NCBI GenBank assembly: GCA_964058805.1
Contig: CAXKVV010000069.1
Location: forward strand, 1-27,362
Length of the DNA stretch: 27,362 nucleotides
Direction of reading: 5' to 3'
DNA from: Schoenoplectus triqueter
Lineage: Eukaryota; Streptophyta; Magnoliopsida; Poales; Cyperaceae
Part shown: positions 1 to 11,454 of the stretch, in pieces
Layout of the letters: each line of letters begins with the position of its first letter
Position numbering within the stretch: position 1 is the stretch's first letter
Program-made: the position numbers and the translations under genes
Notes under the pieces: generated by a model
Database searches by the model: none
What the model saw: the letters and a program-made list of their open reading frames with translations, nothing else
What the model was told of the DNA's origin: nothing

Positions 1-143
1 AAAGCATTGCTCAATCGTTTCACAAAGAATTGTTTTTCTTATATGATATTACTTCAGCTTTTGTTGGTATGAGTTTGCACTTTGCACATTAAATCTTCAA
101 TTTTGTTTTGATAATAATTGCAATTTACTTGTCATATTTGTAG

Positions 144-2376
144 AATGAAATCTACGCTGAATCGCCACACAGCACAGCAGAGACAGCAACTAAATGGGAT
201 AGTGAGACACACCAAACGTTCTTTAAGCAAAAGCTTCTAGAATACAAACCTGACACTGCTGTGGCTACCTCCATTTCCTCCATTCAAGCTGAACTTGATG
301 AAGCTAGGGCCCGTGTTAGTGATCTGGAGGCTGAAAAACGACACACAAAGAAAAAACTGGACCATTTCCTAAGAAAAGTAGCTGAAGAGAAGGCTCTATG
401 GAGAAGCCGTGAACATGAAAAGATTCAGAGTATTATGGAGGCAGTAAAGGATGATTTGAGCCGTGAGAGGAAAAACCGCCACAGGCTTGAAATTTTGAAT
501 TCAAAGTTGGTTAATGAACTTGCAGAAGCCAAGCTGTCAGCAAAGAGGTAAATTATTGGGAGTCAAAATTTGACCTGATAACTTATGAGATGATGACATA
601 TATGCTAATATACGACGACAACCTTTTCTTTTAGGTTTTTTATAACGTGGTCCTCAAAGAGTCAAAAATTTCAAGAAAGACCTTTGGAATTTCAAATTTA
701 GTAAATAGGGTACAAAAACTTTGTTAGCGGTGATGGATCTGTGGGAGTACCTCATATTTAGTTTTTGTTATGCTAGTCCATTGTATTGCCACTGAAAATT
801 TGCAAGATAATAATCTTATGTACAGAAAAATCAGCTAAGAAGTATTACTGCAAGTCTATTTGGTAGTAATATGCTAAATACATGTAATACAGAAGCTGAA
901 ACATCATTTTTGTCATACTATAAAACAAGATTCCAAATGCCTGAAGTTTTTGGAAATGCAGGCAAGTATGAAGTTCAGAAATATGGTACCGCTCTACCTG
1001 ATACCAATGATGAATCATCTCTCCCCCTTGTCCCACAGAATTGTTTAGTTATTTGCACTCTTCCGACTTTCCCAGTACAGTAGACTAGAAGACCTGCAAA
1101 ATGCAGTACATCCCTGACTTTTAATATTGTTGTAACTATGGTTATTTTCCTACATGTTCTTGAATAAACCCCTTAAAAGTTACATGCTGAATATATTAAC
1201 ATGCACCACTTTCATGCCGTCCAAGCAAGATATTATAATATTTTACTGGTGGATCCATAATTTAATGAAAATTCCTATTATGGCAGGTACTTGCAAGACT
1301 ATGAGAAGGAAAGGAAGGCACGTGAATTAATGGAGGAGGTATGTGATGAACTTGCCAAAGAAATAGCTGATGACAAGGCTGAGGTCGAAGCCTTGAAAAG
1401 AGAAACCCTAAAAACAAGAGAAGAAATCGAAGAAGAGAGAAAAATGCTTCAAATGGCTGAAGTGTGGCGTGAAGAGAGAGTACAAATGAAATTACTTGAT
1501 GCAAAATTGTCACTAGAAAACAAGTACAAGGAGCTATCGGAATTGCAGACTCGCCTTGAAGCCTTCGTAAGAGGAAAGTGTGGACATGATGTAACAAAGG
1601 AGGCTGTGAGAGAGGCTGAGATTTTAATGGAGGCAGTTAGTAGTGCTAAGTTTGATAACATGAAGGAGTTCTCATATCAACGGCCCCATTCGTCAGAAGA
1701 TATATTCTCAGTTTTTGAAGAGCTAAGGCCCAAAGAAGATGTGCACGAGAGAGATATTGAAGAGTGCCGTACCAATGTTGAGTGTAACAGCCCCGACACT
1801 GATATCTTCCTTGAAAAACCAGCAAAGAGAGTTGTTAATGGGGTGAACAGTGGAGATGGGGAGATAGAGGATGAGAGTGGGTGGGAGACAGTTAGCAATT
1901 TAGACGAACGTGGCTCAAGCAACTCTCCGGAAGGAAGTGAACCATCAGTCAATAATCGAATGTACAAGTCAAACAATGGATCATTTAGTGGTACTGGTAC
2001 TGATTGGGATGAGAGAAGTGAGGTTTGTTCATCCAATGCCAGACGCTACAAAAAGAAAGGTTCATATATCATAAAACTATGGAGGTCATCTAATGCTGAT
2101 GATTGCAAGAAGATCAGCAGGGAGATATCTAACGGGAGAGTGTCAAATGCAAGTAATTCACCAGATCTGAAACCACGCAAAACTGGTTTGGGTTCACCAA
2201 TACCGATTCAGTGGAGCTCCCCTGATTCAGTGAATCCACATGTAGCTCACAGCCTGAATGGGGGTATTGAGCGGACATGTGGGGTCCAGAAACAGAACCT
2301 CAAGTCAAAGCTAATGGAGGCAAGGGTAGAAGGAAAGAAGGTACAATTGAAACATGCCCTTGAGCAAAAGATTTGA
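144..2376 (+). CDS. Coiled-coil protein, At5g41620 ('USO1-like') family, 3' part
   Basis: Last two exons, 144-547 and 1287-2376, of a gene that begins left of the window. The first follows an intron acceptor (tttgtag, ending at 143) and reads in frame from AAT at 144. The donor GTAAAT is at 548 and the acceptor GGCAG ends at 1286; the split AG/G arginine codon restores the frame. The two exons give 497 residues. Residues about 43-240 are highly charged, heptad-like coiled coil, with family-typical stretches such as KKKLDHFLRKVAEE, EERKMLQMAEVWREERVQMK and DYEKERKAREL. A polar, Ser/Asn-rich, poorly conserved segment follows, then the conserved basic C-terminal tail LKSKLMEARVEGKKVQLKHA. Known: these plant proteins resemble the yeast tether Uso1 only through the coiled coil, and their role is mostly uncharacterised. 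The family is recognised from remembered sequence patterns; a trafficking role is not shown here. Confidence 0.93.
548..1286 (+). other. Intron between the last two exons of the coiled-coil gene
   Basis: A 739-base intron with a GTAAAT donor and a GGCAG acceptor. It is AT-rich. Short open frames on both strands around 845-1083 have no coding character, and I see no transposon ends. Confidence 0.9.
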
Positions 2377-2516
2377 TGGGAGAGTAGTATTCAGACTAGG
2401 TTGTTAGTACTTATTGTTGGTGGTTCAGTGCCTTATTTGGGCAGCATGTAAACAATATCCATTTGTAAAGCATGTGAAGAAACTAGAAGGATAACCATTT
2501 CAACTTGTTACTATAA

Positions 2517-2522
2517 AATAAA
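2517..2522 (+). terminator. Candidate polyadenylation signal of the coiled-coil gene
   Basis: AATAAA lies about 140 bases after the stop codon at 2374-2376, a plausible 3' UTR length. Plant poly(A) signals are loose, so this is only a candidate. Confidence 0.4.
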
Positions 2523-2529
2523 TGATATG

Positions 2530-4173
2530 ATAACTGGCTATGGAAAGGAATTAACCACACACTATTAACAAAACTAAAATATTGCTACATTTTCCTAAAA
2601 TTCAATGCCAAATAATAAAACTGAAATGCATCTTATGAGTTATATCAATTCAACATATAAAATGTAAAATTGTCGACTTTTTTTGAGTTTTTTTTTAACT
2701 AAATGTAAAGTGCCTGAAGAACAAATCCGCTTGAGTTTTGCAAACAGAGGTTAAAAACTGAAGTATTGAGTTCGGTTATTGTGAATTCGGGTTTACTAGC
2801 AGATTGTGACCTCACTTTTGTCTTTGACATAAAATTTTAAAACAGAAATTGCAAACAACAAATTAGAATCGTAAATTATTATTCTTTTGTATGTTTAAAG
2901 ATGCAAAGCTTGCATATAGACGGAATGAAATTCGCATTCTCTGTCCATTCATCACAAAGTGCCTTTGTGAATGTAACATGGCATCAGTGTGACTGTTCTT
3001 GTCCGTCTTCCAAAATTGATTGTCCATATCGTCCAGACAGGTACCGCACGAATTGCATTGCGTAGAATATGCTTCCAGACGGAATGGGGGTCGTCCACAC
3101 ATGTCAAGTAGTGTTGTTAGGCATATGTGTTTTTGTTTTGAGTAGGTGGATCCAGCCGTTAACACAAATTCGGAAATGTTTTTTACAATTTATATTAATT
3201 AGTCCTGAAAGATGTTTTATAATCATAAACTTTGCAGTTTGTTTTTATAGAAGATCAATATGTCGAGATTTTAACAGCTTTGTATGATATTAAGTTCTGT
3301 TTTAATGGTTTTGCTTCGTTATTTTGTAAGCATAACTTATAAAAAAAATTATCCTGCCAAAAAAAAGTTGCTTTTACAGAAAACACTATCTATAAAGCTA
3401 AACTTCCAAAACTTTTTTTAATATAAAAGAGAAAAGATGATAAAGAATTAAGAGTCGTATTTGATGATTTAGTCTTATGTTGCTTGTGACTATAGATTTC
3501 ATGATTAAGGAGAAAACACAAATTTAATTCCTTACTCCAATTGTAATTAGTTGATCTTCTAGAATCGAGTATGAACGATTTTAACAGACTAGATGGCTCT
3601 GGATTAGTGTCACTTGTGGGAAAACCGTTTTCAATTAATCATCAAAATGAAAAGCCCAAAACCTTTGCTATAGATATTGAGACAATAATATACACCGTTG
3701 TGTGAGAATTTACATTTACATGTAAATCTATTAAATTAAAACACTTCTATTAATTTATAAAGCATACGGTCGTTCCGGCTATTTGATCTTTGATTTGATC
3801 TCTAATCTCTACATTAACAATGCATGTGGTGTCATACTTTGAAGTCAGATATATGCGCTCCTAGGTCTCATATAACTCGGTAAAAGGTCATAAAACCATG
3901 CTCCTCCCATTAGTCAAGAACCATACGCATATTAGCTTAAACATGAAATACTTTACTAGAAATACAACAACATGAAAATGGAAAGAAAATTTTAAAGCCG
4001 AATTAAAACAAGCCCACTAAATCGAATCTCCCACCTCTCACCTCACCCCACCCCAACCATCTAGTCTAAATGATATACAACAAACCAGCCTTGGCTGATA
4101 TAGCAAATAGTAAACACCTAGACAGTACAAATAATACAAATTACAAGCCTTATTATACTTGTGTGACTGTCCT
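2530..4173. other. Intergenic DNA between two convergent genes
   Basis: About 1.6 kb between the ends of two genes that converge. It should include the 3' UTR of the - strand response regulator just left of 4174; an AATAAG-like signal reads on the - strand near 4155. The segment 2900-3160 is less AT-rich than its surroundings and has a 100-codon open frame on the - strand, but I recognise no family and see no splice structure. I see no transposon ends. Confidence 0.6.
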
Positions 4174-7100
4174 TCACATGCAAGCACCGAGAGGGTACAT
4201 GTCACAGCCTATGTCGCCATCCGAGTAAGACAAGTCATCTCTCTCCTGTGAAACAAAAACTAAAGCATCAATATGCATGAAGAAAGTTTTACAATTACTG
4301 TAATTCAATACCACACTGAAGTGCTGATCTTAAAATAAATTATCGAACTTGCAACTGAGCCTACCAGAACAAACAAAACCTCAATGCAAACATATATTTT
4401 GCATGAATTTAACTGAAAGAGTCCACCCAACTTTAGCCTGTTAATTTATTTGTGTAATTACATACCAAGTAGGAATCCTGGATTGGGGTCAAAACAGGTA
4501 CTGATATGACAGCAACCAGAATTACTGAAACTAGGCCTTATCTGAAGGCCAGTGATACTAATTATGGTACTCTTGTTTATGATCTTGCAAGTTAGTTCTT
4601 TAACAGGAAGAAATAAAATCGTAACTAGATCCTTACCATTTTAATCACAGAATTAAGCAAACCATCAATGCTACACCCATTAGATGCATATCCACCTTGC
4701 ACCCTTGAACCTCCCAAACTATACTCATCTCTCTGTTTTCCCTGACAATCATAATTTGTCATAACTGCGAGCCCACTTACACTGCTTCCCATTATTCCAT
4801 TTGTGGCCACACTACTTTCTCTTTGGTTCAAGCCACCTCCATTCATTCCTTGTACCATACCAGAACCAGCGGCAGAAATCATAACAGGATCAGCCAAAGA
4901 GTTATAGCTATTGTTGGGTACTTGTGAGTCGAGATAAGAGTTCAAGAGGAGACTGGACTCATGCAACTCGTCTCGTCTCCATTGCAATTTAGCATTATTT
5001 TGACTCCCACCACCAAAACTTACTAATTTTGTTTCTTCATTAAATAAGCTTGTTTGGCACTTGATATCTCGTCTTATTAAAATATCATTGGATGATGAAG
5101 GGATCTCTAGGGATTGGTTTTCTGTCTTTGTTATGCACCTATTCTCAAATGAAAATGGATTTGCATGAAAAGGAGCTCCTGAAACTGCACCTTGCCTCAG
5201 TTGCATGCATTCTCGACTCGTTTGAGGGAGCATGGCATTGTTTGTTATGTTTGAAAATGAAAGTTCGTTTGGCAACTGGTCGTGAAGTAGACTTGCATGA
5301 TTAGGATTTCCTGGTAAGTTGACAAGCTGGAACTTATTTAGCTCATTTAGTGGGTTCGAAGTCAAAGACTTATTGGGTAATGAGGGAGAGAGTCCAGAAA
5401 GGCCTAGAGTAGCAGGATTGGTCCTGTTTAACAAAGATCCTCCAGCTGCTTGGAAAGAGGTGAGAGAAGGGGAGATTTGACTGGAAGTGGCAAGCGGGTG
5501 GTAGGACTGAAGGCCTTCAAACACGCCCATTCGAAGGTATGAAGGATCTCTTGCTCCAAAAGCAGCTGCTAAGCTGGCTTGCTGAGATGCCACTGCACTT
5601 AGTCTCTTCAAATATAGCCTGTATTTCTGGAATATTTACAAGGAATATTTACAATGGAATAACATTAGATCCTTGATGATTAAATGGAGATCTCTTCATG
5701 CCTTCATAATCTTATTTGAGATTTAAATTACCAACATTGTTATCTATTTTTTGCGTGCCTCAGTTAGAATTAAATAATACTCGCTGCCTCAAAATGTTCT
5801 TTTGTTGTTATTCCCTGTAAAAGTTACTATGTACCACCAAAGTATCATTACATGTAATAAGTACTACTTTGTATCACAAAGTAAAGATTTTGTTCCAAAT
5901 AAATTACTTTGGAGGTCCAAATCTATTTCCTTGCAGTAATAGAATGAGTTCAACACTGATACTTAAGGTTATTGTCACTTGTGGGAAATATTACAATCAA
6001 TTTGGCAAGCGTGACTAAAATTAATTAGTAACTTCAAAAAAGAGTACAATTTGGTCATTTCTTATATTTTATCTCACATTTCTTGCCATTTTATTATTAT
6101 TATTATTATTATTATCTTTTTTATTTTGAAGAAGAGAGGGTGATGTTATGTGCAGAAACTTTACCTGTAAGTGGCTAGCAACATTTTCCCTCGTGAGTTT
6201 CTCCACATTCATGAGCTCAAGTATCCTCTTTGGCACAGCTTCTACATCAGGGGAAAAGGAACCATAACTGGCTTAAGTTCTCTCCGAAATTAACCAAAAA
6301 GAAAAAAAACAAAAACAAAAGCTAAATAAGCCGACACAAATATTGAAAAAGTTGCAAGCACCGGAGCCTAGGTGATTTCCCAAATACATATCATTAATTC
6401 TAATCCAAAAGTAGTTCATCAACCTGTCTTTTGGCAATTATCATTAGTACAAGTTTTTATTTCTGCATTTTCCTTGTTTTCTCAAAATCAAAGAGGTTAA
6501 AAAAAAACTTACTGTCAATTCCTAGCTGGTTAACAGCAGCCACAAACTTCCGGTGCAGCTCAACCGACCAAACCACTCTCGGCTTTTTCTGGTTCGACAG
6601 ATCTGGTTCCTCATTATCCAGCTCATTATCCTCTTCATCCTCCTCTTCTGGTTCATTCTGATCCTTTCTCTTCTTGCTATAACGGCCAGAGTTGTCAGAT
6701 GAGATGTTCTGACCATGTTGTCCCTGTGCATGCAATTGGTTCGAGTTTGGCAGCTCGTCAGACTCTGGATCATCTGTGCATAAATTTGGATTCCTTTCAC
6801 GGTGGCTGAACCTCCTTCGTAATACATGCTGCCATATGTTCTTGAGTTCTTCGAGCCGTACAGGTTTTAGCAGGTAGTCGCATGCACCGTGTGTGATTCC
6901 TTTCATAACAGTTTTTGTCTCTCCATTGCCTGATAACACTGCAATATAATACATTTTTTTCTATCAGCCAATTTATTTTGAATATGGACTAAAACATCCT
7001 GAAGAAAGAATGGTATGAAGAAACAAGAATTTTCTTTTCTTAGCTACAATACCAAATAAATATGCCAATACTACTAGGAAGGTTCAAATTCTATTAAATG

Positions 7101-10100
7101 TTTAGGCATATGTGGGTTGGCAAGACATGAGAGTGACAGAAATGTAAGCTGATTAATTTTCCATGCTTTTGCAATTTACCAATAAAAAGTTCATATTTTA
7201 CTAGGGTTACATGCTTCCCCCGGCAACATTAAAAGTACCATGACACGTCTGAACGTGTGCACGTTATGTTGTGCATTTTGTGTGCAGAAGAGAGAAAGAG
7301 AGAGAGATGTTTGGTTATTCAATTCAAATGTGATTTTAAAAAAAAAAATTAGAATGTCACAAAAAGAGTATTATATTGACATACTGATTACAGGAAGATC
7401 CATTTCTAGACCAACTTGCTCCAAAAGCTTGAAGCCATCCATGTCAGGCATGTGCACATCACTAATCACCAAATCAAACATTTCTTTGTTTTCTCTTAAT
7501 AGTTCCAGAGCTTTAGCTGCCTGGTTTGTTGTGGTCACTGGAAAAAGAAAAGAAAAAAAAATGAAATTAATAGATGATATCTCAGTGCCATGACTGCACC
7601 AATAAGGCTTGCTACAGATGGATTCATCTTTTGTAGAATTGGGTATTAATTTTGTATCCAGACTTGAGTATTTCCAAACTAGCCGGTTCCACATCAATTT
7701 GCTACCTAAAGAATAAAGCCCGATGTCTATATTTAGACTTCCTGTACAAGTTAGAAAAAAAATAGATAAAATATGCAGGAAATTTTTGTGGTCTGGAGGT
7801 AATACAAGAAGAAAAAAATATAATTTAGTAAATTGGAAACAAATTTGTAACAGTCTTGAACAAAGAGGTTTGGGAATTTATAATTTAAAAAGTATGAATA
7901 AAGCACTATTATGTAAATGGTTATGGAGATATAATAATCCAAGTGATAAGGGTTTGTGGAAAATAATAATTAAATCCAGATATCATTATAGAAGATCTTT
8001 AATAAGTGCCTCTAATTTTTGAAAAGAAGTCAATAAAAAACTACAAATTTTTAATACTAGTGTAGACAAAAAATTAAATAATGGAAAAAATATTTATTTC
8101 TGGAAGGATAGATGGTTAACAAATAATGCATTAAAATCTCAATTTTCATTATTATTTGATATAGCTACAGATCAAAATATTACAGTTTCCCAAGTTATAG
8201 GATATAATAGATTTTATCTAAATTTTACTAGAGGTTTTAATACTACATTGAGAGATCAATTACATAATTTATATTCTCAATTAGAAAATATTGGTTTAGA
8301 TGATAATGAGGATTCTATAATTTGGAGATGGTCAGTAGCAGGGGTATTTACCACTAATTCATGCTATAATTGGTTAGAATTTGGAGGAATTAAAAATAGT
8401 CAGTTTAGTCTCACATGGTCAGCATATATACCATTAAAAATTAAAATTTTTCTTTGATTAGTTCAAAACAATAAGATACTTACAAAAGATAATTTAAGAA
8501 AAAAAGGATGGCAATGAGACGATAAATGTATATTTTGTAATGTTGCTGAAACTGTAGATCATTTATTTTTGAAATGTTCTATTTCCGTATGTTTATGAAA
8601 TTGGATAGCTAGTTATAATAATTTTACTTTTAATTGTAATACAATACTAGACATATGGCAATTAGAGGCTAGTATACCTTATAAAGATTCAAAACTCTGT
8701 GAATTGATAAGAGGAGCATTTTTGTGGATTGTGTGGAATGAAAGAAATAGAATAATTTTTAAAGGAGGCCAAGTAAGAACTATTAGATAATTAGGAGGTT
8801 CAATTATCGTTTTATCTAGATATTGGTGTTTACTAAAAGGTAATGAATTTTTGAATGCTTTACGCAACATTTTACCATCTAATATTAACTCATTACCAGT
8901 GCAGATCAGAGAAATTACCTTAGGTTTAACGCTTTCAGAGGAAGAGGATTAGTTTGGAAGAGATTTAACAATGAATAATGATGATTGGAAAGTTAATTAG
9001 CATATCTTTGGTAAGCATGTTATGTTATTTTGTTTTGTATGGTTGGATTATGTTTGTTTCAGCTAGAATTGAACAATTAGCTATTAGGCACCTTTGCAGA
9101 CTTGGACAAGCCAGAAGATTAACAAGTTTTAAACAGTAATTTTGTGGTAGTTAAATACCTATATTGTAAGTCAGCTTGTTATGATAGTTTTATTTCTAAA
9201 CTAGTTTTAGTTGTTTGATATGATATCTGATGTTTAGGTTTATGGTTGAAATATTTTGTTGAGCAGATTAGCTTAAGATTTAGTAGTTCCAGTAATATGA
9301 TATTTATTGTTGAATTTTTAGACTTTTACTACCATCAATGCTTAGATACCGAGCTGTGGTATCAATTAAACTTTTTTGTTTCTTAATGAAATTGGTGGTA
9401 TAACCACTTTCTGTAAAAAAAAGAATAAAGCCTGATGCAAACATTAGAAAAGAAAAAAGAACAATTGATAAACGCACGGTCATGATCCAATTCTCCATGT
9501 AGCACGGTTTGGAGTATACCTAAGTAAGTGGTATAGTGTCCAAATCACAGATTTGGTGCTTTCTTTGAACCCTAATGAGGCAATTACTTTAACTGTACAA
9601 TTAGACAAGTAGCTGAAATAACTGATAGAAGCAGGGGCGGATCCACCGTATACCGGGGGCAACTGTTCTTTTGGATTTTGAAAAATAGTATTTTTCGGTA
9701 ATTTGTCTCCTAAAAAAAAATTTTAGCCCCTCTAAATTGTCTGATTAATTTTATTGAGAAAAAAATATTTAATATCGTACATAATAAAATAATTATACAA
9801 AAATATCAAAATGTAAAGTTTCGTAAACGGAAACTTTATTCATCAACTTGATTATTTATTACTTTGAGCTTTATTTTATTGTTATTTTTAATATATAAAA
9901 TATTATTATTTTAATAATTTTTTTATAAAATAAGAATATATATTAAATTATTATTTTTTTATTTAGTATCCAATTAGTTAATGAATTTGAACTTAATAAA
10001 CTATTACAATTCGATAATTGCCCCGACCAAAATTCTCCATCCGCCCCGGGATAGAAGAGCTTTAAAAGGTAAAGAGGACAAAAAGAAGACCGAACAAAAC

Positions 10101-10441
10101 TGATGATTCAATAATTCAAGCTCCAACCAAGTAAGATCAAGGATGATTTTCAACCAATTAAAGCAATCGATCAAATTCACAGAAGATGATACAAATCTAC
10201 CTGTTATCAGTACTCAATCAACTGAACATTTAGAAAAAATAAGACCCTCAAAGCCCCCCTAAACCAAAAGATAATCTCAGACACAAAGATATGGTTCGAA
10301 CTCACCATGGTACTGGCATCTGAGAAGGAGACTCTCTAACCGCTTGAGGCAAACGGGGTCATCATCCACAGCAAGAACACGCATGCCAATTGGGAACTGA
10401 TCTCTGCCCGCCATGCGGTTCGTTCCTTCCTGCACTCTCAT
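4174..10441 (-). CDS. Type-B response regulator (ARR-B), cytokinin signalling transcription factor
   Basis: A complete gene of six exons read leftward: 10441-10306, 7537-7385, 6938-6513, 6241-6165, 5626-4637 and 4245-4174. All introns are GT-AG and all phases agree, giving 617 residues. Residues 20-140 are a receiver domain. The acidic pocket is D26-D28, the phosphoacceptor is D72 ([11 protein letters not shown]), S99 is the switch residue and K121 lies in LLKPV. Basic KKRK (185-188) precedes an acidic run (about 192-209). Residues 214-272 are the GARP/Myb DNA-binding domain ([20 protein letters not shown] to [17 protein letters not shown]). The rest is a Ser/Asn/Gln-rich tail ending in [10 protein letters not shown]. 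Known: histidine kinases and phosphotransfer proteins phosphorylate the receiver, releasing the factor to activate cytokinin genes in the nucleus. The start is the first ATG after an in-frame stop at 10490-10492; Met10 (10414) is an alternative. I do not assign an ortholog number. Confidence 0.97.
6091..6114. repeat. (TTA)8 microsatellite in ARR-B intron 4
   Basis: About eight TTA units lie within the 538-base intron between exons 4 and 5 of the response regulator. It is probably length-variable. Confidence 0.9.
7723..8952 (+). pseudogene. LINE ORF2 C-terminal fragment with zinc-knuckle (zf-RVT)
   Basis: One continuous frame of 409 codons, without frameshift, interrupted by five stops at 8020, 8455, 8515, 8596 and 8788 and ending at TAG 8950-8952. 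Family signatures of plant LINE ORF2 C-termini are visible: [54 protein letters not shown] and [11 protein letters not shown]. There is also a CCHC zinc-knuckle (C-x2-C-x7-H-x4-C) in [17 protein letters not shown]. The catalytic reverse transcriptase motif is not included, so the fragment is inactive. Third codon positions are strongly A/T. The first, second and fourth stops are TGA where tryptophan would be normal for the family. Confidence 0.93.
7726..9419 (+). mobile_element. 5'-truncated LINE (non-LTR retrotransposon), antisense in ARR-B intron 1
   Basis: The insertion is flanked by an 18-base target-site duplication, AAAGAATAAAGC(C/T)(C/T)GATG up to one mismatch, at 7708-7725 and 9420-9437. 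A short A tract sits at the 3' junction (about 9414-9422). The body is the 3' end of a plant L1-type element: the end of ORF2 (7723-8952) followed by about 470 bases of AT-rich 3' UTR. The 5' end, with ORF1, the endonuclease and most of the reverse transcriptase, is absent, as expected of incomplete target-primed reverse transcription. It is opposite in orientation to the host gene. The exact 5' boundary is uncertain by a few bases because the coding frame runs into the duplication. Confidence 0.92.
9633..10049. mobile_element. hAT-type MITE in ARR-B intron 1
   Basis: A 417-base element with ends CAGGGGCGGAT and, from the other side, CCGGGGCGGAT (10 of 11 match). It is flanked by a perfect 8-base target duplication GATAGAAG at 9625-9632 and 10050-10057. 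Eight-base duplications and C(A)GGGGCGGA-type ends point to a non-autonomous hAT element. The interior is AT-rich with no coding frame. Confidence 0.88.
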
Positions 10442-10760
10442 ATCCTTCGCCAAAGCAACGGAGAGGAGAAAAGGATTCAAACTTTGCGCCTAAGGATCGA
10501 GTATTTCAAGGAAAGCGGCTAGAGAGAGAGAGAAAGAGGCGCTCTTAGTCAGTAACACATCATAAAGCCAGGCAAGAGGGAGGGAGAGGTAGAGGGAAAG
10601 AGACAGTGACTGTTCAGATCCCACCTAGAGAGAGGAGGAGGGAAGAGAGAGAGAGAGTGGTAAAATGAGGAAAAGATGTAACAGAAGGGAGAAGGAGAGG
10701 GGCAGAGAAGGGGGGACCGGACTCCACAAATACTTTCTTGTATTGATCGAGGCCATGGCC
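10442..10760 (-). promoter_or_regulatory. Leader of the ARR-B gene: CT-rich tracts and upstream ATGs
   Basis: On the gene's strand this stretch is rich in CT runs (10521-10545 and 10620-10700), as is common in plant 5' UTRs and core promoters. Upstream ATGs occur at 10756 (44 codons to a TAG at 10625) and at 10563 and 10560 (MMCY then TGA at 10551-10549). A TATAAA reads on this strand at 11018-11013 and would place transcription start near 10985, but I cannot confirm it. If it is right, the leader is about 540 bases and contains these upstream frames. Confidence 0.45.
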
Positions 10761-11454
10761 TATTGGAGGCAGGAATTTTTCTCTGTTTGTTTATTCTCCG
10801 CAATTGTTGCTTGCTCTGCCTATTTCAATGATAGCATACCAAATTTTAACGGAAATATTTCCGTTTGCGCCGCAATTTTATGCGTTTAGAAAATTAATTA
10901 ATTAATCAATAAAATTGATTAGACAAAATGGACGATTTCCCCAGCGTTTTGGAAAGTCTGTACTATTTATTGGGTTGATAATAGTAATAATTCATTGACG
11001 CGGTCTGTCAAGTTTATAAAAAAATAGTAGTTTTCCATTATAAAAATAAAAAGTAATCCTGATAGAAAAATATTTTTAAGCTATCTGCGTCAATATATTT
11101 TAAACCGCATTAGTAGAAGAGACATGATTTCATAATATTTTAGAATAATACACCGAGTAATTTAAGTTTGATTAGTTCCTAATAAATCCCAAAGTTATCT
11201 CTCTTACCAATATATACATTATTGTAATCAAATAGTACAAATACAATGAACTGACCAACATGTCAAGATATCAAATTGATCCAATAGATCAATTATTGGT
11301 AAGTTTCTAATATGAAATCTTAGATGACGGTAACTTCTAAATGAAAATTGCTTTGGAATGAGTCTTAATTATTCTTCTAATCCAATTAATACAATTAAAT
11401 GGTGCCGTAGATCCAGAATTCCAGATACAATATTCCAAAAATATTAATTCTTAA
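10761..11454. other. Upstream region of ARR-B, AT-rich
   Basis: Presumed promoter side of the response regulator. GC drops sharply left to right at about 10870. A possible TATA box lies at 11013-11018 (- strand). I see no repeats with defined ends and no coding frame. Confidence 0.5.

Larger units (their letters stand above)
7538..10305 (-). other. Long first intron of the ARR-B gene
   Basis: A 2768-base intron with donor GTGAGT (10305-10300) and a pyrimidine-rich acceptor ending CAG (7540-7538). It splits the receiver domain after Tyr44-His45 in a phase-1 codon. The other four introns are 271 to 538 bases long. About 2.1 kb of this intron comes from two later insertions, a LINE and a hAT-type MITE, so the ancestral intron was probably nearer 0.65 kb. 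Confidence 0.95.

Noticed and set aside
845..1083. Overlapping open frames on both strands in the coiled-coil gene's intron
   Set aside because: They lie between a well-supported donor and acceptor, have no recognisable domain, and two opposite frames overlap.
7723..8952. In-frame TGA codons as a sign of a recoded (TGA = Trp) gene
   Set aside because: TGG is used normally many times in the same frame, a TAA is also present, and the host is a plant nuclear genome; decay of a LINE explains it.
9480..9662. Short open frames around the hAT MITE
   Set aside because: They cross the transposon boundary and have no protein character.
10291..10306. GGTTCGAACTC resembling a tRNA T-loop
   Set aside because: No acceptor stem or other tRNA arms can be formed around it, and it overlaps the exon 1 donor of the response regulator.
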